Assembly: GCF_902499335.1 (NCBI RefSeq)
Contig: NZ_CABVQK010000007.1
Span: 372,001 to 436,000 of the forward strand
Length of the DNA stretch: 64,000 nt
Reading direction: 5' to 3'
Origin: Burkholderia lata
Lineage (GTDB): Bacteria; Pseudomonadota; Gammaproteobacteria; Burkholderiales; Burkholderiaceae
The position numbers and the translations under genes were made by a program. Position 1 is the stretch's first letter; every line of letters starts with the position of its first letter. The notes below the pieces were generated by a model. That model saw only the letters and a program-made list of their open reading frames with translations, ran no database searches and had not been told where the DNA came from. This document shows, one piece after another, positions 1 to 8,241 of the stretch.

Positions 1-2
1 CG

Positions 3-2159
3 ATTGCGGGAAGCGTGCTGACGATGCTCGGCGAGACGAAGATCGGCAAGCGCGGCATCGTGACGGCGAGCGACGCGTTGCTCGCGGTCGGTTCGAATTC
101 GGCCGGCACGACGTTGACGAACGACGGGTTCGTGCGGGCCGGGGCGGTGCGGGTGATCGGCAGCGTGCACAACAGCGGCACGCTGCGCGGTGATCGGTCG
201 GTATCGCTCACCGGCAACGCATTCGTCAACGAGGCGGGCGGGCTGGTCAGTTCCGGCGGAGCGGTGGACGTCGTCGGGGGGACGTATCGAAACGACGGGA
301 AAGTTGAGCAAAACGCGATGTTTCCTGGCGGCAACCCTGAAGGCGGCGGCAATCAGGGAGGGGACGGTCAGGAGGGCGGTAACTCGGGAGGTGGCAACGC
401 GGGAGGTGGCAACGCGGGCGGTGGCAACCAGGAAGGCGGCAACCCCGGCACCGGCAATCCCGAATCGTCGGTCCCGGGCCTCGTCGCTGACACGAGCGAC
501 GCGAACTCGCCCCGGATCGACGTGAAGGACGGCGTACCCGTCGTCGACATCGCGAAGCCGAACGGCTCGGGCCTGTCGCACAACCGCTTCACGGAGTACA
601 ACGTCGGCCCGGACGGGCTGGTCCTGAACAACAGCACGAAGCCTGTCGACACCGAACTCGCCGGCCAGATCGGCGGCAACGCGCGGCTCGGCGGCCGGGC
701 GGCCCGCGTGATCCTGAACGAGGTGACCGGCAGCGGGAAGTCGATGCTGAAAGGGCCGACGGAGATCGCCGGGGAGTCGGCGCTGCTGGTGATCGCGAAC
801 CCGAACGGGATCGCCGCCAATGGCGCGCGCTTCATCAATGCGTCGCAGGTGAAACTGGTGGCCGGCACGCCGTCGCTCGACGCGAACGGCAACGCGAACC
901 GCTTCGACACGAAAGGCGAAATCGTCGTCGAAGGCGGCGGACTCGATGCGCGCGATGCGAACCGGATCGACCTGATTGCACGGACGTTGCGTATCGATGC
1001 GGCGCTGCATGCGCTGAAACTGGCCGCCCTCGCGGGTGATGGCACGGTGACCTACGACGGCGACAATTCTGCATTCCGTCTCGCGCAGTCGCCGAACCGG
1101 CCTGAGGTCGCGATCGATGTGTCGAAGCGCGGCAGCATCGACGCCCACGACATCACGCTGACCGGCAACGGCTCGGATACCGGCGTGAACATCGACGGCG
1201 CGATCCGGTCGACGCTCGCTTCTGGCACGGGTCTTGACGGCAACGTGACGATTGCCGGTGGTTCGCGCATCGGCGGGACGGTCGACGGCGAATCGATTCA
1301 ATTGCTGGGCGGTACTGACGTGGGCAGCGCTGGCAGCGTGACCGCGCGCGACGCATTGAGCGCGCTGGGCGGCCTGAAGAACGGCGGCACGGTCACGGCG
1401 GCGTCGGTCAGCGTGAACGGCGGAACGATCAATGCGGGCAAACTGATCGCACACGGCCGGTTCGCCACCAACGGCGGGCTCAGAAACGACGGCACGCTCA
1501 CGGCCACGTTCGCCAGCGTGAACGGCGGCGCATCGAACACCGGCACGCTTGGAGTGGAAGGCAGGCTCGGCGTCAATGGCGGGCTGACGAACGACGGCAC
1601 GATCGAGGCGGCGACGGTGAACGTCAACGGTGACACGTCGAACTCGAAGCGGCTGTTCGCCAGCGACGCCCTGATCCTGAATGGCCGCACGACGAACACG
1701 GGCCACCTCGTCACGGACGGCACGCTGTCGATCAACGGTGGACTGGAGAACGGCCTCGAAGTCTGGGCCAAGGCGGTCAGCGTAAACGGCGGCGTGACCA
1801 ACAAGGGCACCTTGACGGCGCTCGACCGGCTCGCCGTCAACGGCGGCCTGACGAACGGCGGCACGGTCGAAGCCGAATCGATCAGCGTGAACGGCGGTGC
1901 GACGAATCGGGGTACGCTGACCGCGGATACGCGTCTGGCGATCAACGGCGGGCTGCGGAATCACGCCGAGACGCATGCGGCGACGATCAGCGTGAACGGT
2001 GGCGTGTTCAATGCCGGGACGCTACGCGGTGACGACCGGATCGGGATCAACGGCGGACTCGATAACCTGACCAGCGCACGGGTCAGCAGTGGCGGCGTCG
2101 TGAAGGTGAACGGGCAGGTGGCCAACGCGGGCGAGATCGAGCAGTACGTCAAGCGTTGA
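3..2159 (+). CDS. Two-partner-secretion haemagglutinin/adhesin (TpsA, FhaB-like), 3' part; start lies left of the window
   Basis: An exported filamentous adhesin of the TpsA class, normally secreted by a TpsB porin and displayed on the cell surface. The frame is open from the first bases, so the N-terminus is missing. From left to right there is a tail of beta-helix repeats, a Gly/Asn-rich linker (about 328-470), then a complete haemagglutination-activity (TPS) domain at about 540-1000. The TPS hallmarks are GLSHNRFTEYNV, RAARVILNEV, VIANPNGI and FINASQV. After it come repeats of about 36-40 residues rich in SVNGG, N-GTL and INGGL to the end. A TPS domain is usually found once, just after the signal peptide, so an internal copy is odd. 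The C-terminus (EIEQYVKR) has no toxin or pretoxin module. No tpsB gene is seen within the window. Family assignment is firm; ligand and role are unknown. Confidence 0.85.
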   Translation: MAGSVLTMLGETKIGKRGIVTASDALLAVGSNSAGTTLTNDGFVRAGAVRVIGSVHNSGTLRGDRSVSLTGNAFVNEAGGLVSSGGAVDVVGGTYRNDGKVEQNAMFPGGNPEGGGNQGGDGQEGGNSGGGNAGGGNAGGGNQEGGNPGTGNPESSVPGLVADTSDANSPRIDVKDGVPVVDIAKPNGSGLSHNRFTEYNVGPDGLVLNNSTKPVDTELAGQIGGNARLGGRAARVILNEVTGSGKSMLKGPTEIAGESALLVIANPNGIAANGARFINASQVKLVAGTPSLDANGNANRFDTKGEIVVEGGGLDARDANRIDLIARTLRIDAALHALKLAALAGDGTVTYDGDNSAFRLAQSPNRPEVAIDVSKRGSIDAHDITLTGNGSDTGVNIDGAIRSTLASGTGLDGNVTIAGGSRIGGTVDGESIQLLGGTDVGSAGSVTARDALSALGGLKNGGTVTAASVSVNGGTINAGKLIAHGRFATNGGLRNDGTLTATFASVNGGASNTGTLGVEGRLGVNGGLTNDGTIEAATVNVNGDTSNSKRLFASDALILNGRTTNTGHLVTDGTLSINGGLENGLEVWAKAVSVNGGVTNKGTLTALDRLAVNGGLTNGGTVEAESISVNGGATNRGTLTADTRLAINGGLRNHAETHAATISVNGGVFNAGTLRGDDRIGINGGLDNLTSARVSSGGVVKVNGQVANAGEIEQYVKR
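328..470 (+). repeat. In-frame Gly/Asn-rich linker with three 15-bp units
   Basis: This stretch encodes a low-complexity G/N/E/Q linker immediately before the internal TPS domain. Three consecutive 15-nt units at 386-400, 401-415 and 416-430 are nearly identical (the first two identical, the third differing by a few bases), each giving a GGGNA-type pentapeptide. Length variation by slippage would stay in frame. Confidence 0.8.
1350..2150 (+). repeat. Degenerate adhesin repeats, about 36-40 residues each
   Basis: Alternating half-repeats of the form SVNGG-x-x-N-x-GTL and R-L-x-(V/I)-NGGL-x-N-x-GT recur through the C-terminal third of the adhesin. They fit a right-handed beta-helix. The last unit (VFNAGTLRGD then VSSGG then EIEQ) resembles the segment just left of the glycine linker at about 165-310 (VHNSGTLRGD then VSSGG then KVEQ). 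Confidence 0.75.
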
Positions 2160-2167
2160 TCCGCCGG

Positions 2168-2200
2168 GTCTTCCGGTCGGGGCCTGCCTGACCGGAAGAC
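2168..2200. terminator. Hairpin between the adhesin gene and the ynbB-like gene
   Basis: A perfect 11-bp inverted repeat, GTCTTCCGGTC (2168-2178) and GACCGGAAGAC (2190-2200), with an 11-nt loop, starts eight bases after the adhesin stop codon. There is no T-run, so it may be a weak intrinsic terminator or a 3'-end stabilising hairpin. Confidence 0.55.
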
Positions 2201-2280
2201 TGCCGCGCGCCGCGCCGCGTCGCGCGGGTAAGGGGCGCCGGCGGCGTGCAATGCGCGGCCGGCACATGCGGGCGCACCGG

Positions 2281-2310
2281 GCCGGAACTGGCCGGAACTG
2301 GCCGGAACTG
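2281..2310. repeat. Three perfect 10-bp tandem copies of GCCGGAACTG
   Basis: Three identical decamers run head to tail in the convergent gap between the adhesin and the ynbB-like gene, flanked by partial copies. They lie outside any gene I support. No function is evident. Confidence 0.9.
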
Positions 2311-2327
2311 GCCGGCGCGCCCGCGCA

Positions 2328-3257
2328 CTACACGTACAGATACCGTACGAGGTGGAAGAACACCGGCGCGGCGAAGCAGATCGAGTCGACGCGATCGAGC
2401 ATCCCGCCGTGGCCCGCGATCATCGAACCCCAGTCCTTGGTGCCGAGCGAGCGCTTGACGGCCGACAGCACGAGCCCGCCGACGAAGCCTGCGATCACGA
2501 TCGCGAGGGAGATGCCGAACGCCGACCAGAAGCTGAACGGCGTCACGCGATACAGCGCCGCACCGCACAGCGTCGCGAGCAGGCCGCCGCCGACGAAGCC
2601 CTCGATCGTCTTGGACGGCGACAGCTGCGGCGCGATCTTGCGCTTCCCGAACAGCTTGCCGACCACATACTGCAGCACGTCGCTGATCTGCACGACGAAC
2701 AGGAAGAAGAACAGCAGCAGCGGGGTCTGCCCCGTGTAGTGCGGAATGTCGAGGATCAGCACGGCCGGCGCGTGGCTCAGCCCGTACACGCACACCATCA
2801 GCGCCCAGTTGATCTTCGCGTTGCGGCTCAGGAATTCGCGCGTGTCCTGCGTGAGCGCCGATACCAGCGACATCGCGAAGAACAGGTGCACCGGCACGAA
2901 GATCGAATACATCCCGTACCAGTTGATGCCGAGCAGCAGGTACTGCACGGGGATCGCGACGAAGAACGCGATGAACAGCGTCGTGTGGTCGCTCGCGGTG
3001 GTCGGTGTGAGCGTGATGAATTCGCGCAGCGTCAGGTACGACAGCACCGCGAACACGAGATACGTGACGTTGTTGCCGAGGCTGATCGCGATGACCATGA
3101 TCGCGATCATCGCCCACCACGCACGGATGCGCTGGTTCAGGTTGACGATGGTCGCGCTCGTGCCGCCGCTGCGTGCGCCGAGGATTGCGCCGATCACGGA
3201 GGCGATGACGAGCACGCCCGTGACGCCCGCGACCAGTTCCCAGAAGAGAGTTCGCAT
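2328..3257 (-). CDS. ynbB: CdsA-family phosphatidate cytidylyltransferase paralogue (YnbB-like)
   Basis: An integral membrane enzyme of 309 residues expected to make CDP-diacylglycerol from phosphatidate and CTP. About eight hydrophobic segments are visible. The C-terminal CDP-diglyceride synthetase signature is intact: S-A-V-K-R, then K-D, then H-G-G-M-L-D-R-V-D near residues 265-295. It lies 36 bp after a PlsC-like gene on the same strand and next to a divergent CDP-alcohol phosphotransferase, so it is probably the dedicated paralogue rather than the housekeeping CdsA. In E. coli, YnbB has been described as a CdsA paralogue serving synthesis of the glycolipid MPIase; that link is knowledge of the family, not visible here. 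Confidence 0.88.
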   Translation of the reverse strand: MRTLFWELVAGVTGVLVIASVIGAILGARSGGTSATIVNLNQRIRAWWAMIAIMVIAISLGNNVTYLVFAVLSYLTLREFITLTPTTASDHTTLFIAFFVAIPVQYLLLGINWYGMYSIFVPVHLFFAMSLVSALTQDTREFLSRNAKINWALMVCVYGLSHAPAVLILDIPHYTGQTPLLLFFFLFVVQISDVLQYVVGKLFGKRKIAPQLSPSKTIEGFVGGGLLATLCGAALYRVTPFSFWSAFGISLAIVIAGFVGGLVLSAVKRSLGTKDWGSMIAGHGGMLDRVDSICFAAPVFFHLVRYLYV

Positions 3258-3293
3258 GGGGTTATCCGGAAAAGGGAGAGAAGGGGAGCGCGT

Positions 3294-3926
3294 TCAGCCG
3301 GCCGGCCGCTGCGGCGGCGCGAGCGCGACGACCGCGTCGCGCATGCGGGCGAGGAACGTCGGCTTGTCTTCCTGGGCGCCGAGCGCATCGTTCGCACCGA
3401 AGTGCACCTTGCAGATCAGCGGCACCGGCCAGATCGCGCCCTTCGGCATGATCCGTTGCAGGTTCTCGAGATAGACGGGCGCGAGCGCGACGCCCGGAAA
3501 CTCGGTCGCGAGGTGGAACAGCCCGCTCTTGAACGGCTGCGGCAGGATTTCGGCGCCGCGCGTGCCTTCGGGGAAGATGATGATCGAATGGCCCTGCTTG
3601 AGCGCGTCGCGCACGGGGTCGAGCGGATCGCCGCCGGATTCGCGGTGGCGGTCGATCAGCACGACGTTCAGCAGCTTCTGCGCGATGTGGCGCTTCATGT
3701 CGCTGCTGTCCCAGTAGTCGCGCGCGGCGACCGGCCTTACGACCGCGCGCACGTTGCGCGGCAGCGCGGCGAGGATCGCGAGCGTGTCGATGTGGCTCGT
3801 GTGGTTCGAGAAGTAGATCTTCTGCGTCGGGGACGGCGGCGCCTGATGCCAGACCGGATACGCGCCGGCGACGAGCCGCACGATGGACAGCAGGAAATCG
3901 CGCTGCCAGACGTTGAGAATGTTCAT
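3294..3926 (-). CDS. 1-acyl-glycerol-3-phosphate acyltransferase-like protein (PlsC family)
   Basis: A 210-residue acyltransferase of the PlsC/LPLAT fold, expected to place an acyl chain on a lysophospholipid-type acceptor at the inner membrane. Both catalytic blocks are present: NHTSHID (H42-x4-D47) and FPEGTRG. I chose the ATG at 3926 because AGGAGG sits ten bases before it; an ATG at 3950 would add eight residues and has no such site. The product is shorter than typical PlsC. Its place directly upstream of the ynbB-like gene suggests it supplies phosphatidate to that enzyme or acylates its product. E. coli ynbABCD has no such partner as far as I recall. Confidence 0.85.
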   Translation of the reverse strand: MNILNVWQRDFLLSIVRLVAGAYPVWHQAPPSPTQKIYFSNHTSHIDTLAILAALPRNVRAVVRPVAARDYWDSSDMKRHIAQKLLNVVLIDRHRESGGDPLDPVRDALKQGHSIIIFPEGTRGAEILPQPFKSGLFHLATEFPGVALAPVYLENLQRIMPKGAIWPVPLICKVHFGANDALGAQEDKPTFLARMRDAVVALAPPQRPAG

Positions 3927-4382
3927 CGGCGCTGCGCCTCCTGCCTGCATGCATGGCCCGCGGCGGATGTGCGGCGGGCGGGACCCCGGAATGCCGGCGC
4001 GGCAGGATGCGCGCCGGACGGCCCTTGTTTAAATTTTTTCAAATTCGTGGCTGCCTGTCGCAGGTCCGCGATAATCGGACGATTCGCCGCTTCACGCTGT
4101 TGCGTCGCGGCGAATGTGCCGGTCGGCGGCGTGATAATCGGCTGTTGCACGAGTGCCCGTTTGCAGTTCGAATGGATCTCGCTGCGATCGGGCCAGCGGA
4201 TTATCGCGAGTTTCCGTCAAAAACGCCAGATTGGCGCCACGCGTGCGGGCCGGGCGCATGCTTGACGCATCGGGGCCGCTCGGCGACGATTAGGGCCGTC
4301 CATGGAAGGCTGTCCAAGGCCGTTTCGCCGCCCGGGGCATGGCGGCGGGAAACGTATCCGACTGTGCCGCGCAAATAAAACG
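3927..4382. promoter_or_regulatory. Divergent control region of the lipid cluster (456 bp, no gene)
   Basis: No convincing gene lies here. An AT-rich block at about 4026-4046, unusual for this GC-rich DNA, probably holds a promoter for the plsC-ynbB side. GATAATCGG occurs twice in the same orientation (4070-4078 and 4133-4141), 63 bp apart, and may contain -10-like or regulator half-sites. No clear -35/-10 pair could be fixed by eye. Confidence 0.4.
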
Positions 4383-4988
4383 ATGAGCCTCTACGCACTC
4401 AAACCCAAATTCCAGAACCGTCTGCGCCCGTTCGCGAACTCGCTCGCGGAGCGCGGCGTCACGGCCAACCAGGTCACGCTGTTCGCGGCCGGCGGCTCGA
4501 TCGTCGTCGGCGCGCTCGCCGGGCTCGGCGTGTTTGCCCGCGCGCTGTTCCTGCTGATCCCGCTATGGCTGTTCGCGCGGATGGCGCTCAACGCGATCGA
4601 CGGGATGCTCGCGCGCGAGCACAACCAGAAGAGCACGCTCGGCGCCTACCTGAACGAACTCGGCGACGTCGTGTCCGATATCGCACTGGTGCTGCCGTTT
4701 CTCGCGATTCCCGTGTTCGCTCCGGCAGACGTCTGGCTGTTCGCGCTGACGGCGGTGATCGTCGAATGCGCGGGGCTGATCGGCCCGCTGGTCGGCGTGA
4801 GCCGCCGCTACGACGGCCCGTTCGGCAAGAGCGACCGCGCGCTCGCCCTCGGCGCGTTCGCGCTGTGGATCGGGCTCGGGTTTCCGGTCGGCGGGGTCGC
4901 CGCGTGGCTGTGGCGCCTGCTGATCGTGCTGTCGATCGTGACCGTGGTGCGGCGCGTGCAGGCCGGCATCGCGGAAAAGGGTGGTTGA
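4383..4988 (+). CDS. ynbA: CDP-alcohol phosphotransferase family protein (YnbA-like)
   Basis: A 201-residue membrane protein that should transfer a phosphatidyl or similar group from a CDP-alcohol to an acceptor. The family motif D-x2-DG-x2-AR-x8-G-x3-D-x3-D is readable, but two of its four aspartates are asparagine: N70-A-I-D73-G74, A77-R78, G87, N91, D95. D73 and the putative base D95 are kept. From memory E. coli YnbA shows the same two asparagines, which supports orthology rather than decay. It is the first gene of the rightward lipid operon, 80 bp before the hydrolase-methyltransferase gene. Start: ATG opening MSLYALKPKF. Confidence 0.85.
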   Translation: MSLYALKPKFQNRLRPFANSLAERGVTANQVTLFAAGGSIVVGALAGLGVFARALFLLIPLWLFARMALNAIDGMLAREHNQKSTLGAYLNELGDVVSDIALVLPFLAIPVFAPADVWLFALTAVIVECAGLIGPLVGVSRRYDGPFGKSDRALALGAFALWIGLGFPVGGVAAWLWRLLIVLSIVTVVRRVQAGIAEKGG

Positions 4989-5068
4989 AAAAGTAGTCGA
5001 CGCAGTTGCGGTACCGGGCGCCGGAGGGCGGCGCACCAAGATTCGAATAACGAAACGAGAGAGATCGC

Positions 5069-6838
5069 ATGAGCGCACGCATGGCCCGCGAGGCCGACTT
5101 CATCACACACGACGGCGAAACGCTGTTCTATCGTCACTGGCCCGCCACGGGCGCGCGCTGCCGCGGCGCAATCGTGTTGCTGCATCGCGGCCACGAACAC
5201 TCGGCGCGCGTCGCGCACCTCGTCGACGAGCTCGATTTGCCCGATTTCGCGTTCTTCGCGTGGGACGCGCGCGGCCACGGCCGCTCGCCCGGCGCACGCG
5301 GCTACAGCCCGAGCGCGGCCGCGTCGGTGCGGGACCTGCAGACCTTCGTCGAACATATCCGCGACACGCACGGCATCGCGATCGAGGACATGGCCGTGGT
5401 CGGCCAGAGCGTCGGCGCAGTGCTCGCGGCCACCTGGGCGCACGACTACGCACCGCCGATCCGCGCGCTCGTCGTCGCATCGCCGGCGTTCCACATCAAG
5501 CTCTACGTGCCGTTCGCGCGGCCGGGCCTGCGGCTGATGCACAAGCTGCGCGGGCTGTTCTACGTGAACAGCTACGTGAAGCCGAAATTCCTTACGCACG
5601 ATCCCGAGCGGATCGCGAGCTATGCGTCCGATCCGCTGATCACGCGGCCGATCGCGGTCAACATGCTGCTCGACCTGCACGACACCGCGCAGCGGATCGT
5701 CGCCGATGCGGCGGCGATCACCGTGCCGACGCAACTGCTGATCTCGGGCGCCGACTGGGTCGTGCATCGCGGCCCGCAGGACCGCTTCTTCGAGCGGCTC
5801 GGCTCCGCACGCAAGGAGCGCATCGTGCTGCCGGGCTTCTATCACGACACGCTCGGCGAACGCGATCGCGCACAGGCGCTCGCACCGCTGCGTGCATTCG
5901 TGCTGCGCGAATTCGATGCGCCGAGCCCGCGCGTGTCGCTCGCCGACGCCGACCGGCGTGGTGCGTTCCACGACGAATACGCGGCGCTCGGCCGGCCGCC
6001 CGCGAATGCGTTCGCGCGTGCGTACTGGGCGCTCACGCGTGCCGGCCTGAAGGCGGGCGGCGCGCTGTCGGACGGCATCGCACTCGGGCTGCGGCTCGGC
6101 TTCGATTCGGGCTCGACGCTCGACTACGTGTACCGCAACCGCGCGCAGGGGCGGCTCGGCGTCGGCGCGCTGATCGACCGCACGTATCTCGATTCGCCGG
6201 GCTGGATCGGCATCCGCCAGCGCAAGGTGCATCTGCAGGAACTGATCGGCGCGGCGATCGGCCGCCTGCGCGGCCACGGCGCGCCGGTGCGGATCGTCGA
6301 CATCGCGGCCGGGCACGGGCGTTACGTGCTCGACGCGATCGCGTCGGCCGCCGAGCGCGACGGCGCGGCGCCCGACGACATCACGCTGCGCGACTACAGC
6401 CCGCCGAACGTCGAGGCCGGGCGCGTGCTGATCGCGCAGCGCGGCCTCGAGCCGATCGCGCGCTTCGAGCGCGGCGACGCGTTCGACGAAGCGTCGCTCG
6501 CGACGCTCGAGCCGCGTCCGACGCTCGCGATCGTGTCGGGCCTCTACGAGCTGTTCGGCGAGAACGCGCTAATCGAGCGTTCGCTGCGCGGGCTCGCGCA
6601 GGCCGTGCCGCCGGGCGGCTATCTCGTCTATACGGGGCAGCCGTGGCATCCGCAGCTCGAATTCATCGCGCGCGCGCTGAACAATCACCGCGGCGAGGCG
6701 ACCTGGGTGATGCGCCGCCGCTCGCAGGCCGAGATGGACGAACTCGTCGCACGCGCGGGCTTCCGCAAGCTCGACCAGCGGATCGACGAAATGGGCATCT
6801 TCACGGTCAGCCTCGCGCAGCGGGTCGACGCGTCATGA
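5069..6838 (+). CDS. ynbC: Alpha/beta-hydrolase fused to a SAM-dependent methyltransferase (YnbC-like)
   Basis: A 589-residue two-domain protein. Residues about 1-290 are a serine hydrolase: GHGRSPG after strand 4, the nucleophile elbow GQSVG with S114, an acid in ISGADWVV and a histidine in GFYHD. Residues about 300-589 are a class I methyltransferase with the SAM-binding block VRIVDIAAGHGRY. The same fusion and size occur in E. coli YnbC, whose reaction I believe is unassigned. The downstream gene overlaps its stop codon (ATGA), so the two are co-translated. Likely role (inference): trimming or methylating a lipid-linked intermediate of this cluster. Confidence 0.85.
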   Translation: MSARMAREADFITHDGETLFYRHWPATGARCRGAIVLLHRGHEHSARVAHLVDELDLPDFAFFAWDARGHGRSPGARGYSPSAAASVRDLQTFVEHIRDTHGIAIEDMAVVGQSVGAVLAATWAHDYAPPIRALVVASPAFHIKLYVPFARPGLRLMHKLRGLFYVNSYVKPKFLTHDPERIASYASDPLITRPIAVNMLLDLHDTAQRIVADAAAITVPTQLLISGADWVVHRGPQDRFFERLGSARKERIVLPGFYHDTLGERDRAQALAPLRAFVLREFDAPSPRVSLADADRRGAFHDEYAALGRPPANAFARAYWALTRAGLKAGGALSDGIALGLRLGFDSGSTLDYVYRNRAQGRLGVGALIDRTYLDSPGWIGIRQRKVHLQELIGAAIGRLRGHGAPVRIVDIAAGHGRYVLDAIASAAERDGAAPDDITLRDYSPPNVEAGRVLIAQRGLEPIARFERGDAFDEASLATLEPRPTLAIVSGLYELFGENALIERSLRGLAQAVPPGGYLVYTGQPWHPQLEFIARALNNHRGEATWVMRRRSQAEMDELVARAGFRKLDQRIDEMGIFTVSLAQRVDAS

Positions 6839-8241
6839 GCGCGCTCGACGGCGGCGCGAGCGGCCTCGCCGAGCCGGCCTCGGCGGCCGGCGCGCGCGAC
6901 GCGTCGTTCGCGCTGCGTTTCGGCTGGCTCGTGGTGATGGGCGCAGTGTTCTTCTCGACCTACGGCTTCGCGAACTGGCTCGCCGCGCGCCGCGCGGCGG
7001 TGCCGACCTTCGCGTTCGGCTGGGAGCACGCGATCCCGTTCGTGCCGTGGACGATCGTGCCGTACTGGTCGATCGACCTGTTGTATGCGCTGTCGTTCTT
7101 CTTCTGGACGCGCCGCGCCGACCTGCTCGATCACGTGAAGCGGCTGTTGACGGTGCAACTGATTTCGGTCGCGTGCTTCATCGCGTGGCCGCTGCGCTTC
7201 GGGTTCGAGCGGCCCGACGCGGGCGGCGTGGCCGGGGCGCTGTTCACACTGCTGATGGGGTTCGACAAGCCGTTCAACCAGGCGCCGTCGCTGCACATCG
7301 GGCTGCTCGTCGTGCTGTGGGCCGTCTATGCACAGCACCTGCGCGGCACGCTCGCGCGCGTCGTGCTGCATCTGTGGTTCGCGGCGATCGGCGTGTCGGT
7401 GCTGACGACCTACCAGCATCACGCGATCGACGTGCCGACCGGCGCGGCCGTCGGCTGTCTCGCGTTGTTCCTGTTTCCGCTGCGCGATGCCGCGGGCCGG
7501 CTGCCGGGCGCCGATGCGTCTCCGGGTGCGGCCGGCCGCGCGCTCGCGCGCCGCTATGCGCTCGGCGCGGCGGCGGTCGCGCTCGTGGCGCTCGGGTGCG
7601 TGCCGCGCGCGCCCGGCTGGGCGCTGGCGGCCGGGTGGGTCGCGCTGGCGCTCGCATGTGTCGCGTGGATCTACCGGCGCGGCGCGCCCGGCGCGTTCCA
7701 GAAGGATGCGCACGGGCGGTTCCCGGTCGTCATCCGCTGGCTGCTCGCGCCGACGATTGCCGGCGCGTTCGTCAATTCGCGGCTGTGGACGTTCCGGCAA
7801 CCGGCGCCGGTGCGGATCGACGAACGCGTGTCGCTCGGCCGCACGCCGACCACACGCGACGTGCGCCGCCACGGTTTCACGGCGCTGGTCGACCTGACCG
7901 CCGAAATGCCGCGCTGGGCGTCGGCCGATGCGTCGCTCGCCTATGTGGCGGTGCCGCAGCTCGACCTCGTCGCGCCGACGGCCGCGCAGCTCGCACAAGC
8001 CGTCGCGGCGCTTGAACGCCTGCACGGGGAAGGGCGCGACGTGCTGGTCTGCTGCGCGCTCGGCTACGGGCGCAGCGTGATGTGCGCGGCCGCGTGGCTC
8101 GCGGTGCGACGCGGGCTCGGCGATGCGCGCGACGCGCTGGCCGCGGTGCGCGCGGTGCGGCCGCATGCGGTGTGGTCGGACGACGGTGTGGCCGTGCTGC
8201 AGCACTGGATCGATCGCCGTCGCGGCGCGGGAGGCGAGTGA
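6835..8241 (+). CDS. ynbD: PAP2 lipid phosphatase fused to a dual-specificity-type protein phosphatase domain (YnbD-like)
   Basis: A 468-residue membrane protein. The N-terminal part has several transmembrane segments and PAP2 features: K-P-F-N-Q-A-P-S-L-H and, later, Y-Q-H-H-A-I-D, the likely phosphatase-transfer histidines. The C-terminal 150 residues form a cysteine phosphatase with the P-loop C407-A-L-G-Y-G-R413-S. E. coli YnbD has the same architecture. The ATG at 6835 overlaps the stop of the preceding gene by four bases, which fixes the start. Two unrelated phosphatases in one chain suggest sequential dephosphorylation of a lipid or lipid-linked head group (inference). Confidence 0.85.
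   Translation: MSALDGGASGLAEPASAAGARDASFALRFGWLVVMGAVFFSTYGFANWLAARRAAVPTFAFGWEHAIPFVPWTIVPYWSIDLLYALSFFFWTRRADLLDHVKRLLTVQLISVACFIAWPLRFGFERPDAGGVAGALFTLLMGFDKPFNQAPSLHIGLLVVLWAVYAQHLRGTLARVVLHLWFAAIGVSVLTTYQHHAIDVPTGAAVGCLALFLFPLRDAAGRLPGADASPGAAGRALARRYALGAAAVALVALGCVPRAPGWALAAGWVALALACVAWIYRRGAPGAFQKDAHGRFPVVIRWLLAPTIAGAFVNSRLWTFRQPAPVRIDERVSLGRTPTTRDVRRHGFTALVDLTAEMPRWASADASLAYVAVPQLDLVAPTAAQLAQAVAALERLHGEGRDVLVCCALGYGRSVMCAAAWLAVRRGLGDARDALAAVRAVRPHAVWSDDGVAVLQHWIDRRRGAGGE

Noticed and set aside
80..110. GGTTCGAATTC resembling a tRNA T-loop
   Set aside because: It is inside the adhesin reading frame with no acceptor or anticodon stem around it.
2281..2310. 10-bp tandem repeat considered as a CRISPR-like or iteron array
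   Set aside because: Units are directly adjacent with no spacers and only three copies; no cas or replication gene is near.
2352..4265. 637-codon plus-strand frame across the ynbB-like and plsC genes
   Set aside because: Highly charged low-complexity translation antisense to two genes with intact catalytic motifs.
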